NCBI GenBank assembly: GCA_023053545.1
Contig: JAKZAN010000005.1
Span: 8,804,001-8,868,000, forward strand
Direction: 5' to 3'
DNA from: Lepidurus packardi
Taxonomy: Eukaryota; Arthropoda; Branchiopoda; Notostraca; Triopsidae
Length of the DNA: 64,000 bases
The notes beneath the pieces are model-generated. The model was not told the DNA's origin and did no database searches. It saw only the letters and a program-made list of their open reading frames with translations. Made by a program: the position numbers and the translations under genes. This document shows positions 32,672 to 45,318 of this stretch, in pieces; the stretch's first letter is position 1, and every line of letters begins with the position of its first letter.

Positions 32672-35600
32672 TTAATCATCTTCAGGCGGAACTTCCATGC
32701 CTTCAATGACAGCTTTGGCGAAAGCTGCTGCGGCCAGGGCCGCATAAGGCTGCCATTCCTTCTTCCACGTGCCGTCCTTATAATCAGCCACGCCCCTGAT
32801 TAGCATATAGGCGTCTTTTCGGTTACCATAGACTGATTCCACGACTGCATCAAACTCGGAATCAAAGGCCAAAATCCCGAATCTTTGTGCTAAGTGTTGT
32901 CGCAATTGATCATCCCGAGCGACTTGCCTTCCTGCAGCTATTGGTCCCAAATGTATGTTAGGAAACACCCTACAAAATAGTCCCAAATATTAACTAACTG
33001 AGTAATTTGCATAATCATCTCAAATTTCATCGTAAATCACCGTAAATTCTATTTGTTACTAAAAAATGCTAATTAAAGTGTGTTTTGAATAAATTTGTAA
33101 CTACCCATTGGCTTTAGATCCTTCAGGAGGACTGGGATGTGCTACTTCAATGACGTCATTGCCTCCTAGGGACATGTAAAGTTTATCTGTCTCTGCACTT
33201 GGTCTTGAAAAATCCACTCCATGAGCTGCCAACTCGGATAAACCTTGGGCCATGTATTTTGCCATGGGACTGGCCGCCATATCAATATCAGCCTATTTTT
33301 ACAAAATAGTCGTTACAATATTCGATATTATTTTCTCACTTGATAATTCTTAAAAAAATATTTTACTTCTTCTTTTAGCTTCTTCGCAATGTCTTGCAGT
33401 GAAAAACCGGGTGGGCACCATGTCTTGGTGTCGAAAGTAAGGCCACTTGCTGTGGCGGTAGGGCCAGTTTCGCAGTAACAGTAAATATACCTTTAAAAAC
33501 AATAAAATTACATTAATTCAGCAAAAAACTTCGAGAAAACTACTTCTGAGTAATGTTATCCAAGGGAACAGAAGCTACTACATCTCCCAAACGCACGTGT
33601 TTTTGGTAATCCGTGTAATGAGGTACTCCTCCGCCCACACCCACTAGGAAAACATGCTCAACTTCTTGGAATGTACCTAAAGTAAATGGAAAAGCCATTG
33701 GAATCTCTTTTCGTGCTAACAAAAAATCGCTTTTCTAGGAATCATGTCACTACTCGTGACAAAATATAAAATTGTCAGAATCTTGTACAAATTGTACGTA
33801 TCTTGTACGAACCTCGTACAAAGTGTAAGAATTTCGTACAAATTGCACGAAACTTGTAGAAATTGTACGAATCTTAAGTTGAACGTACCTAAAAGTCGAG
33901 TGGTTGTGCTGCCAGCAGCAATCATAGCTTCTCTCGTGTGCCCCACAGTGGGTAATTTCGTACAGACGACTCGATGACCTCCAATATTGCCCAAAGTATA
34001 CACGTTTGACTCGCCTAAATTCCCAAAATAAATTAAGTTAACTTCCTTTGAGGTAGATTTCTACAAAATAATCATAAAATTCCCAGATTTTAATCTCTGA
34101 AAGAAAAAATAAATAAAGAAAGAAAGTTAAAGATAAATAAAGAAAAAAAATATTAAAAATAGAAAGACAAAAATAGAGAGGATGTACAAATTAATCATTT
34201 ACCAACAGTGGTGTAACGGACAAAAGTCTCGGTGTTTTCCATCATAACATCTACTGCGAGTTTTTCACAGTATTGGGCAGTGATAATTGCGATGCTGGGT
34301 TGTTTTGCTTTAAGAATCTTGGGCATTTGCTTCACAACTTTGACATTCTTCTCGTTCCGTACCACGCGCGTGTATGTATCGGGTCCAATCAGCTTTACCA
34401 GTTGCTTTTCTTGCAAACTTTGGACGTATGGTGCCACCTCATTCTCTGCGTGTTGAACTTGCCTTTAAGATAGCCGTAAATTTTCGTTATTTTTAGAATA
34501 CAAAATAAAAATCAATGATAAGACTCACTTGGCCATTTCTGCAACTGATATTGGATTAGGATACGCGCTTTCGATCATTTCTAGGACTTTTGTCTCTGTT
34601 AACTCCACTTTCTGGGCACTGGGATGGACCATCGTAAGAGCTTCTGCGTAAAAGAGACGAGAAATATGTGAGATTAATCCTGAAGAATGGATTTGCCATG
34701 CAACCATGCGACGAGAAAATTGAGCTAAATTGATTAAATAAACGGTAAAAAGGCCAAGTTAAGTTTGCAAATCGCGTTAGCTTCTTATAACTACCAAAAA
34801 GGGGCAAAAGGCTGTTAAGGAACGCTGGCAGACTGCTAACCTGCATGTCTATTACCACGGCTTTTGGCCAATGTAAAGAGAATCGTTCCTCTTTTGGCTG
34901 AGATGAACCCAACCCACCAGCCAGCACCACAACAAGAGCATTAGAATACCATTCATTTTGTCTCATAATTCCTTTTCCTCCAAATTTAATCTTTCCAGGT
35001 ATTCTATTTACGAATTTCTAACCCAAATTACCTGCAGAAGGTGGCAATTCGCTCGATTCCTCCAACTGCCTTAATTCTACTTCAACTTTGATGAACTGCG
35101 AGAACTGGTTTTGCATTAACTTCATGATTTTCTTAATGAAACCCACATAATCTAGACAAAAAATTGAGTTTAGGCTATAAATTCCGACAATCTTTGTTTT
35201 TGTACCTCTAGGGAATTCTTGGGGGGCTACAAGTGTCTTAAAGAAATCCTGAGCAAGTGTTGGGTGGTCCAATTCAGGAATATTGTCTTTGAACCAGAAT
35301 CCTAAGGTTCGGGACTCTTTGGTGTGTAAACCGGTGGCTGCGCTAATTAAAAATACGCGGAATTCCAGCGTTACTTGCGCCATATTTGAGCAATCGCTTT
35401 CTGGGAATGACCGTAAAGAGTGAAGGAATTTAAAAGGGATAATTGAGGTATCCTGTTACCGTTTCCTGCCGCTTGCTTGTTAATTACAATGCCTTTATGG
35501 TCTCCGCCCGCCACGTGAACTTTTTCGGAGGTTTCCAGCGGGATTTGCCGTCGTTCCATTCGCAGTTTAGTGGAACAGCTCGTTTTTTTCAACGGCGTCA

Positions 35601-35689
35601 TAATGATACGTTCTACAAATGTACAAAGAAGAGTTTTGAGTCTTTTGAGCAGAATTGGGAAATATTTTACCTTCAGTAGAGTCGCCCAT
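32672..35689 (-). CDS. winged-helix plus nucleoside phosphorylase-like domain protein
   Basis: Eleven exons (35671-35689, 35460-35612, 35206-35400, 35032-35151, 34529-34643, 34203-34462, 33889-34014, 33544-33676, 33367-33490, 33105-33292, 32672-32969) sum to 1731 nt, exactly 577 codons (576 aa). The first about 165 residues belong to no family I recognise. A helical region follows (VLEMIESAYPNPISVAEMAK, QVQHAENEVAPYVQSLQEKQ) that reads like a winged helix. The C-terminal about 310 residues resemble the PNP/MTA-SAH nucleosidase fold: VEHVFLVGVGGGVPHYTDY, VRLGDVVASVP, NIHLGPIAAGRQVARDD, FDSEFDAVVESV and YMLIRGVADYKDG. The GVGGG loop, the E in the substrate-binding region and the RG.(A/C)D motif are retained, so nucleoside binding or cleavage is plausible. 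The substrate is unknown. Confidence 0.9.
33781..33873. repeat. 10-bp-period minisatellite in an intron
   Basis: About nine consecutive 10-mers are variants of one word (TCTTGTACAA, ATTGTACGTA, TCTTGTACGA, ACCTCGTACA, AAGTGTAAGA, ATTTCGTACA, AATTGCACGA, AACTTGTAGA, AATTGTACGA). The array stops 16 bp before the exon at 33889. The core is TTGTAC(A/G)A, itself partly palindromic (TGTACA). Confidence 0.75.
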
Positions 35690-36591
35690 GATGACTAGTA
35701 AATCGGAGTTCTGTCCAGTTCGAAACGGTCACTAGAAATGAAGAAAACATTACTTGTAGGTTTAGGATGTCGGGAAAGGGAGTCCTTGAAAGATGATAGG
35801 GTCTTCTCCACATCCTGTTTGCTTCACACATGGCCAATTGTCATGGCTGTGTGGCTAAGAAGAGAAGGGGACGCTGGCTGAGTATTGTGGACTGTTGGTT
35901 TGGCGACCCCTTTAGTTACGGTATGTTTCTAATGATTTTTGGAAGTTAAAATAAATAGTAATAAGATAACCAACAGACACGCCCTAATGGAGACTCGGAA
36001 AGGGGCTGAATGAGGTGTGATATTTAGACTAGAAGACTGAAAGAAAACAAAGTAACCACCTGGAGGTAGTCTAGAGTTAGGTTGAGCGAAAGACGAAAAT
36101 AAAGTAGGCCTCGTTCGGAAAACGGATACCACACCAGGAAAATTTACTCTTCCTGGTTGGCCACGTCGGGTTTTTTTAGATTGGAAAGACAAAATTTTTA
36201 GGCGAAAAAGCAGAATAGGCGATTAAATTTATAATGAGTATAATGGTTATGTTAAATCAGTTACCGTTTTTCAGTAATTTAAGGCCGAAAATTCACAGAA
36301 ACAGCGCTTGTTTACAACGAACTCGAACTGCAACGGAAAAAAAAGCTTAGCATTGGAGTTTGTCAAAGTGACGTTAGAGAGCGTTTACTGTAATTAGAAA
36401 GCTGCTAAGGACGTGCCGTTATTCTGGAGGCGTGGCTTTTTGTTTGCTGAACTAGGAAGGCAGCGCGAAATATAGGTAAATATATAACTAAGTCTGTTTC
36501 GACGCTAGACTAGTTATGATCGCATTATAAGTTTACATAGCTCTTTTGTAGTTAAAGCAAAACGTAGGTTTCCAAACATCAAAGCGTCAAA
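35690..36591. promoter_or_regulatory. divergent promoter region between the phosphorylase-domain gene and LSM6
   Basis: 902 bp between two head-to-head start codons. It must contain both promoters and 5' UTRs; a splice acceptor-like TTCTTCATTTCTAG just upstream of the 35689 start suggests a 5' UTR intron for the minus-strand gene. I see no clear TATA box in a convincing position for either gene. Confidence 0.55.
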
Positions 36592-36890
36592 ATGAGTCGT
36601 CGTCAAACCCCTAACGAGTTTTTGAAACAAATCATTGGTCGCCCAGTAGTGGTCAAGCTTAACAGTGGCGTCGATTATCGAGGTATAATTTATTTCACTT
36701 TAAAATTAAATACAGTCAGCTTATGTACTTTACCTTTTTAGGCGTGCTGGCTTGCTTAGACGGTTACATGAATATAGCTTTAGAACAGACTGAAGAGTAC
36801 AGCAATGGACAATTAAAGAACAAATATGGAGATGCGTTTATTCGGGGCAACAACGTGTTGTACATCAGTACACAAAAGCGTAAAATTTGA
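36592..36890 (+). CDS. LSM6: U6 snRNA-associated Sm-like protein LSm6
   Basis: Component of the LSm2-8 ring on U6 snRNA (nucleus, splicing) and of the LSm1-7 ring (cytoplasm, mRNA decay). Two exons, 36592-36682 and 36742-36890, give 79 aa, the usual length for the family. The Sm1 motif is clear (IIGRPVVVKLNSGVDYRGVL, then LDGYMNIALE) and so is Sm2 (AFIRGNNVLYIS). The ending QKRKI is close to other animal LSm6 proteins. The intron is 59 bp, GT-AG, inside the YRG codon stretch. The gene is head-to-head with the phosphorylase-domain gene and tail-to-tail with the ankyrin gene, 27 bp apart. Confidence 0.97.
36837..36842 (-). promoter_or_regulatory. candidate poly(A) signal of the ankyrin gene inside LSM6 exon 2
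   Basis: On the minus strand AATAAA occurs 76 bp past the ankyrin gene's stop codon. It lies within the coding part of LSM6 exon 2. If used, the two 3' ends overlap in antisense. Use is inference. Confidence 0.35.
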
Positions 36891-36917
36891 GTGGCATTCT
36901 GTTTGTAATTGTCTTTC

Positions 36918-37983
36918 TCACGATGGTTGGAGTAAACTGAATATAAAGTTTTCAATCACAGTCTGGGCTATAAGAGATCTGATTATTATTTTTCTCAATC
37001 TTCCCCAATTGTATTTTACTATTTTACCTTCTTTACAAGATTTCTTAACGGCAATACTTAACGCCGTATCGTCGTTCAGGTTAACCGGCGTTAAATCCGC
37101 TCCACTGATCAAAAGCTCGTTTACCGCATGGGGAAAATTACCAAAAACTGCGTACATTAACGCCGTATTTCCATTCTGAGAATCAAGCTTGTAAAAAAAG
37201 GAACTTCATGAAAACATTCCAGAAAACTCACTTCATCAATGTGGTTCATATTGGTTCCCGTATTCAACAGAAGCCGAATCATTTCTACATGTCCATTGGC
37301 AGCGGCAAAATGTAAGGCCGTTTGGCTTTCTGAGCCTTCTAAATCCACAATTGCTCCTTTTCTTATTAAAAGATCTGCTGTAGCAGTTTGCCCGTACGTG
37401 GTCGCCCACATTAAAGGCGACAAACCATTCTCATCTAGTGTATTAACCAGACAATCTTCGTTAAAATCAGAGCTGACTAATTCGCCTTGCCCTGCTTTTT
37501 CATGGAAACTTAGGTTGACTGGTTCTACAGTGACTGTTTCTGTAGGTATATTCCCTCGCTGTAAGTTTGTTAGAACGGTCCTGGGCTGGAACACACAAAA
37601 GACAAAACAAACAATCTTTCAGTTTCATAGAAACTTTAAATGAAATTATATTCGTATCAAATACTTTGTAAAGTGAAAAAGCACTTTTATGGTTATTTTC
37701 TTCTTTAGTGGCAGGACTGTCCCAAACCAAGTTCGATTCTTTCAACCTTGTTTCATTAAAACTGCCGGTACTTGAAGAATCGTGATCTTCTCCGGTGAAT
37801 TCGCCGTCATAGTAATCAAACTCCCCGGTTTCGGACGAACTTTTTTCTTCCTTGATTTTAACCTGGCTTAATGGCACCTATGAAAATATAGAAAAGCATT
37901 GTCTCATTGTTGTTAAGGTTAATCTTGACTACCTTATCCGACGCGCGAACCCGTTTTCCAGTTTTTTTCCCACTTTTCTCCAT
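36918..37983 (-). CDS. ANKRA2: ankyrin repeat protein, ANKRA2/RFXANK homologue
   Basis: Five exons (37933-37983, 37665-37877, 37232-37585, 37028-37175, 36918-36967) give 816 nt, 272 codons, 271 aa. The start encodes MEKSGKKTGKRVR, followed by an acidic, Ser-rich region with a sumoylation-like VKIKEEK. Ankyrin repeats follow: DENGLSPLMWATTYGQTATA, SQTALHFAAANGHVEMIRLL, NGNTALMYAVFGNFPHAVNE and DDTALSIAVKK, then the capping helix AQTVIENFIFSLLQ. The order and wording match vertebrate ANKRA2/RFXANK (EGLTPLMWAAAHGQ..., ...VQQVIE.H). Those proteins bind PxLPxI/L motifs in HDAC4/5, megalin or RFX7. One arthropod homologue usually corresponds to both vertebrate paralogues, so the symbol is approximate. 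Confidence 0.9.
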
Positions 37984-38301
37984 CAAATATTCAGTTATTT
38001 TTCTTCTTTATTTTTTAGATAGTAGATGGCGAATAGTTACGGTACATTATCTAGCGGCCAAATTTGTAGGTAACCTATTCCCGCCAAAAGTTGGCGTCAT
38101 GCCGGAAGAACTCCAGCAATGTTTAAAGTGCTCATTAATTCGTTAATAATCGCAAAAGTCGCATTTACACAAATAAGATCGGCTAGTATGCTTACTGCAC
38201 TGTCATTTTCATTCATCAGTAATGTTACAGTAGATAGAACACTTAATTATATCTTCTACCAGGTAGAAATCTTAAAATTTGAAACAGGCAAGCGTGTATT
38301 T

Positions 38302-39224
38302 TCAGGATTTTGAGACTTGGAAAAGTCTATAGCACATGGATTCAATTTCGGCATTAGACATACTCTCACACAAGCTAATAGCGTTCGCTACAGTAATAGT
38401 GTTGTTAATTGTCTTGGCTTTAACCCATATTCTGCCATTTAGTCCTACTGCGCTCTCGAACGGCATTCCTGCTCCTAAACTCTTGAATATACCACAATCA
38501 GGGTGCAGAATCCTTCAAAAACCATCACATGAGTTGAAACGCTAAATTTAATATAAAAAATACGATTACTTTCTTGCTACATGGATGGGCACGGTAAAAA
38601 GAAACCCATTGCTAGCCAACAATCCTAAGCCATGACTCTTCCCATAGGAATCTACACAAACTACTTCCGGCTCCATATCTTTACTTGCATTTAGCAACTG
38701 ACAGTAAACGACATCTCCAATCTAAAAGACGACCAAAAAATCGAAATAACCACATTAAAGAAGTTTTAATTAAATTTCACTTGAATATTTGGCCGATTTT
38801 TCTTAGTCGCTCCTTCAAACGCAAAATGTGACAAGGACGCTCGTTCACTGGCTCCAATATCAACAATGAAACTATCTGTCATTCTTGCCGTGATAATACC
38901 AACAACTTTCTCTCCTCTAGATGGGATATACTAAAAAAAGGTAAAGAGATAAAACCCTTCGCCTTTTAGCTTTTTTCCGAAACATTAATTCTAATGAAGG
39001 AAAGAGTCACTAGTATAAGCAAAACAAACCTTTTTCTGTACAAAGTCCACCCAATAGCTTAGAGGAGCTTCTTTGCGCTTTAAAACCCCGCTACGATACG
39101 TTTTTATTTGGTTATGGACTAAACGAAGTCCTGGTCCTAACACAATTTTGGCTTTACTCGCCACGTCTTCTGGACGAACCTCGACCACATCTCCCGCCAG
39201 TACGATCTGTAAATCGTGAGCCAT
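38302..39224 (-). CDS. EXOSC3: exosome complex component RRP40
   Basis: Cap subunit of the RNA exosome with S1 and KH domains that guide RNA into the nuclease core, in nucleus and cytoplasm. Four exons (39030-39224, 38781-38930, 38570-38721, 38302-38512) give 708 nt, 236 codons, 235 aa. The N-terminal domain has GDVVEVRPE and [15 protein letters not shown]. The S1 domain includes [20 protein letters not shown] and [20 protein letters not shown]. The KH part has RKILHPDC and [14 protein letters not shown], the [10 protein letters not shown] signature of RRP40, followed by [11 protein letters not shown]. Length and order match the family. It lies between the ankyrin gene and TPRA1 on the same strand, with spacers of 318 and 510 bp. 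Confidence 0.95.
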
Positions 39225-39734
39225 ATTAACTTCTAAGTATCCTAAAATATAAATTTTAAACTATCTTCTATGTTAAAAGCACGTGTTTCGATATAAACAG
39301 GAGGCGGTTCCAGAGGGGTGGAGCTTATTCTTCCACTGGATGTCATTGGCTAAGCATCTATCTGTAGGACACGTAAATTGCAAATTGAAATCGAATTTTC
39401 AAAGCCCGTTTATTTTTTTATTACCTAAGATATCCGGTTGTGTACATTTCTAAAACCTAGCCGAGCTAGAAAGGTTAATAAAATAAAGTCAGAAATCTAA
39501 TGAATCATAGCGATACAGATATATTTTTATATGAATTACAGCATACCAAACCTCCTATTCCTAATCTCTCGATTCCCTAAAGAAGTCACATAATTAAGAT
39601 TGTTTTCTTAATAACCAGATATAGAAAATGAAAGTATTATATTTTTTAAGGACGAAATTCTGATCTGAAATTCTTATCTTCAGTGAGAAACGGTGACTAG
39701 ACTAGTAAAAAACATTCCTTTTCTACTTTTGTTA
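39225..39734. other. spacer between EXOSC3 start and TPRA1 stop
   Basis: 510 bp holding the EXOSC3 promoter and the TPRA1 3' UTR. Nothing else is recognisable. A GAGGCGGTTCCAGAGGGG GC-rich patch near 39301 is a candidate promoter-proximal element. Confidence 0.5.
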
Positions 39735-41319
<1,585 letters not shown>

Positions 41320-43178
41320 AATCAATCAAGTTTTCGTCATCCTACACGTTAATTACGTTTGTTTCATTATTCGATTTCCGAACAATGACAGTTCTTGACA
41401 TTTAATTCGAAATTTTACCCCTAGGTGGGCATCTACGTAATATATTTAATAACTTATTTATTTATTCAGTCAATATCCAACAGATGACGCTGGCGATCTA
41501 TAAACTAGTTAAATCCAATGTATTTTCCACTTTTTTATTATTACGGAGCTCTTGCTTTAAATAGCTTTAAATAAGGATCCCATTACAGTCTCCATTATCG
41601 CGATTTTCTGATTTCTAAGGCTCAAATCTCGGCACATTTTCTTAAAATAAAATTGGTAAAAAACCCGTTGGAATTGGAGGAAAACGTTCGAATTTCGATA
41701 ACTTTGAAGTATCTTATTTGGTTTATTAGGAATTAAATTGTTATCAATAATTATTATCTAATGCTTAACGATTTAATGAATATGAAGTCTAAATTCCTAA
41801 GCCTGTTAGCCAATTTTTCAAATGAAATAGCATACTTTCCCTTTTTCGCTCATCGCCATCTTGGCACGACACCCGTGAAGCAAAATTAACTTTCTGCATT
41901 TGAGGGTTTGAGCGTTTGAACCGTAAGTGTGAATTGACCCAGATATCTTCCCAACTCCACGAGATAAAAGCTTATTAGCCTCTTTAGGTGGTCGTATCCA
42001 CCCATCTCATATAAGCAGCCTTATTATAAGGACAATACCCACCTTTTCCTCTCTCCATTGCCACGCAGAACACGTTGATGCCCTATGGCTAGGAAACCAC
42101 CTGTGAGAATACAAAATCGAGTCAAACCGCTAAAGTCCAGCTTGAGTATCTCGCAAAACGGATAGATACATTCTTTTTCAAAGCTAATTACGACATCATT
42201 AGCTTCTAGTTTCATTATTCTACCTTTTTACTGGACTTCTAGCGACTTGAAACACGCCTCTACGTCTTTAAATGGGCTAATTAAGCTTAAATATGTTGTC
42301 CGTTCGTCTTTTTCTGGACTCACAGTTCATTTTCTATTAAGCTTATTGTCTATACCTTGCAATGGAGTTTTTCACCATTCGTTAACCAAAGGAAATAGCT
42401 AATTGATCATGATAGATACGACGGGCTGGTTTTGCCATTTATTCAAACGAGTTTCTTTTCTAGTTTTTATTTTCTTCTAAGGGTCTCCTCGGCAATCTAA
42501 ATGCGTTTCCCATGTCTCCAAACCGCTTTTCCCATAGTGGATAGCGATAACAATGGGCTTCTGTTCGAGAGCAAAGCAGCTGAAAAGAAAAGAAGAAGAA
42601 AAAAGCCACAATTCTTGGGCTCGAAAAAACAACCCAACTTTGCCTATGGCTTAGAGCAGCTTTTGGTCAGTTACACAGTTGGTCTTCTTCCTCCATCTGC
42701 GACGTTAGCGTCAGCTATCTTACTGCTATAGACTTTGTAGGTCGGAGCGGAAAAGCGAAAAGTAAGAAGCCCAGGCGCGAAGCGTTCGGGAGAGCCGGAG
42801 AAGTAACGAAGAGGCGAAACGATGAAGATCCTTTTTGGGATCTACGGCATCCTCGTGAGTCCCTTCAGTTTCCCGTTTGCACTCATCTGAGCTGCGTCTG
42901 AAAGTGAAAACCTCTCCCTTGAACCGAAACCTCCACCAATGGCTCCCATGGAATTTTAAACGTTTTCTAAAGTGTTTTAAAACACTGAACAAGTGGCTTC
43001 TAAAAATCTCGAGTTTATTAGTTTTTTTCGTCTTAAAAGTTTTCAAGTTTTCAAGTGCAGTGAAGAAAGTGTGAAATCTCCTCCAAATGGCGTTAGCATC
43101 CTGCTGAACCAAAAGAAAAGGCGGAAGTTTAGTGCTTTTGAATTAGTTCTATAAGTTGGCGAATATCAGTTTCGAAAA
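41320..43178. other. intergenic DNA with promoter of TPRA1 (left) and 5' UTR of the LIM-type gene (right)
   Basis: The two flanking genes are divergent. A minus-strand frame at 42024-42215 (MKLEANDVVISFEKE...) and one at 42726-43112 have no recognisable domain and were not called. The sequence just before 43179 (GTGCAGTGAAGAAAGTG..., TTGGCGAATATCAGTTTCG) looks like a transcribed leader. Confidence 0.45.
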
Positions 43179-44579
43179 ATGGATTTCTCGCCAACCAGGG
43201 AATTACCAAATCCGGTAAATTTGATTTCCTTATTTTCTTTTTCGTCTTTCCTTTACCCTTGACGTACTACAGTACACATGCTAACGACTTTCGAAGATTC
43301 GTACGCGGAGGGTTTTTTATGTTCACGCTTGCGCAATTTATGAGCAAATGCTGAATGTTGAAAGCACTCGAAAGCACAAAGGTCTTAAAAGCTGCGTAAT
43401 GGTCAATTCTTCCAACTCTTTTTTTCCTACCATTTTATTTAGCTTTAAAACGAAAAAAACGAACGGAAAATAGGAAGGGGACAAAGCTGTCACCTTTTTA
43501 GAGGGTTTTCGTGAGAAGTTCCTTTAGCCATGACGATAGAATCCAAGTCGTTGGCCCTCACCTGTTGCAAAAGAATTTCTGTAGAAAAAAGAGGGAGGTT
43601 TCGGGGGGTTGGGTGGGTTGTGTTGTGGCTGTAGTGACAGGACAATACCCAATTATTTGTTGTTGGCAAAAGGGAGAGACTATTGTGCAAGTGGAAGAAG
43701 CTTCTTCTACCTTGGACAAGGTGCTAAAGGCGTTTGGATGATGCTTTGGATCTCGAAATATAGCTCAAGTTTAAATTGAAAACCTCGAGCGGCTGCCTTG
43801 GAGCGTGCTAATACCCCTTTCCTAACAACAAGGCAATCCAAGGTGACCGGTTTACGTTGGGAACATGAGAAATAAGCTAATGTCCTCCATTGCATGTCCA
43901 GTAATTCTTAAAACCCTAACTTTCTACTGTTCACGGATCTATTAGCATTTATTGGCGCTAAGTTAGAAAAAAGTGTAGAAAAAATACTCCAAAAAATTCG
44001 CAAAATTTTCTACAATACTTACAATATTTCGTTAATTTTTTTTCTGGTGAAATTTCCACTATCCCTGAAGCGTAACTTGTGCAATGGGAAACTTAAAGCA
44101 TTTAGGATGTTGAAAATAAGAATTGGAAGCAGTTGGAAAATTTCAAGAATTTGTAGGTGGGATTTTTCGGAATCGTGGGAGTTTGAGGAGATTTTCCCAT
44201 GTTCGTGCTGCCCACTATTTAGCAGAGCTTAAAAAAGGAACATGGAAAAGTCTACTTCCCTTCGGATCTTTTTTCCCCTAGAAGCTCGTTTTAGTAGTCA
44301 ATAATGGTTGGTTGGTAACCTTTTTATTCTTACTCATGCTTAACCAGATGGTCTAATTTATTATCCTTTTTTTCGCTTTTTTTACATGGCGATTATCTGT
44401 GGCGTTTAGGAGAGCGGGTTTGGACTCGGATGTGATGAAATCGAGGGTCCGGAGTTGTGTGCAGGTGCATATGTCCATGCCATCAATGGAAGTTGTCCTT
44501 TGGTGTTAGAGCCTGAAAACTTGTTTCCGTGCGTCAAATGCCTAGACAAATGTCCTGGCTTCGCAGCCCATTTTTGGAG
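43179..44579 (+). CDS. first two coding exons of a testin/PET-LIM family protein (partial)
   Basis: Exon 1 (43179-43214) encodes MDFSPTRELPNP and ends at GTAAAT. Exon 2 (44410-44579) encodes ESGFGLGCDEIEGPELCAG... and ends FPCVKCLDKCPGFAAHFWR at a GTAAGT donor. The pattern C-x2-C-x3-C-x-GF-x2-HFWR matches the Cys-rich N-terminus of testin and the related arthropod LIM proteins (CLKCKEKCEGFELHFWRK). In that family the next exon should begin with K(I/V)C..C.C; I did not find it in the window. The gene may therefore run on through a very long intron, possibly past 64000. The family call rests on one short motif, and exon 1 is inferred from phase alone. Confidence 0.6.
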
Positions 44580-44724
44580 GTAAGTCCAAGAACGTGTTTG
44601 AGAATCGGCTTTCCGACTTTCTGATATCGTTTACCATTTTCAAAGTATACACGTGTACACAAAAGGAAATGTAGAGAAGACTCCCCTAGCACGTTATTTC
44701 CTCCCCTATACGAAGGAATGGAAA

Positions 44725-45292
44725 ACTCAATTGTTGCGTTAATTTCTCCAAGAAAAACTCCTCGCCATTGTCCAGAAATGAGGTTGGAATGCGAAGTAAT
44801 TCAGTGCTGCAATAAAGATGAACTTCTAGAAATTCTTGGCCGCCAACTTCGTTTCATTGTTGCGTGTCCTAAAGAAGAGTCTAAAGCAATCTCCCATTGT
44901 TGGCTGTCCTGTTGGCCTCGTTTGAAGCGGAAATATCGAACGGGTTCCTTGAGTAGTCAAGTAGTCACAGTAGTCAAGTTTCTATTGTTGTTCGCCCTCT
45001 GGACTGGCGTCGTGGAAGGAGCTGATTTCATTGTTGTAACTCATTCTCTTTTAATCCAAATTTCTCTAAGACGAGAAAGACCATTAAAAGCGAAAACGCA
45101 GAATGAAACAGTAGGAATTTCCAAAGATCTTCCATAGTCATTGTTGCGTGTCTCAAAGAGAAGGATTCATTGTTGGGTCACCTCTTTTCGTTTACTACTG
45201 TGAGCAAAATTGTCAGTGTCGGACAAACGCATGAGTCAGAACAACCAACTGCAAGTTAATCTTTCTAGAGCTCTTATCATTGTTGCTCACCT
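44725..45292. repeat. cluster of CATTGTTG words
   Basis: CATTGTTG occurs near 44855, 44904, 45029, 45140, 45169 and 45281, with close variants (CAATTGTTG near 44727, CATTGTCC near 44765, CTATTGTTG near 44981). Two instances extend to CATTGTTGCGTGTC. Most of this lies in a 139-codon open frame (44718-45137) that I consider accidental. Confidence 0.65.
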
Positions 45293-45318
45293 AACCTAAC
45301 CTAAAACAGACATTCTTA

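Noticed and set aside
42024-42215. 63-codon minus-strand frame (MKLEANDVVISFEKE)
   Set aside because: Reads like protein at first but no partner exons or family could be found; left uncalled.
42726-43112. 128-codon minus-strand frame opposite the leader of the LIM-type gene
   Set aside because: Basic, low-information composition, no domain, and antisense to a likely 5' UTR.
44718-45137. 139-residue open frame with a hydrophobic segment
   Set aside because: No family resemblance, no splice context, and its sequence is dominated by the CATTGTTG word cluster.
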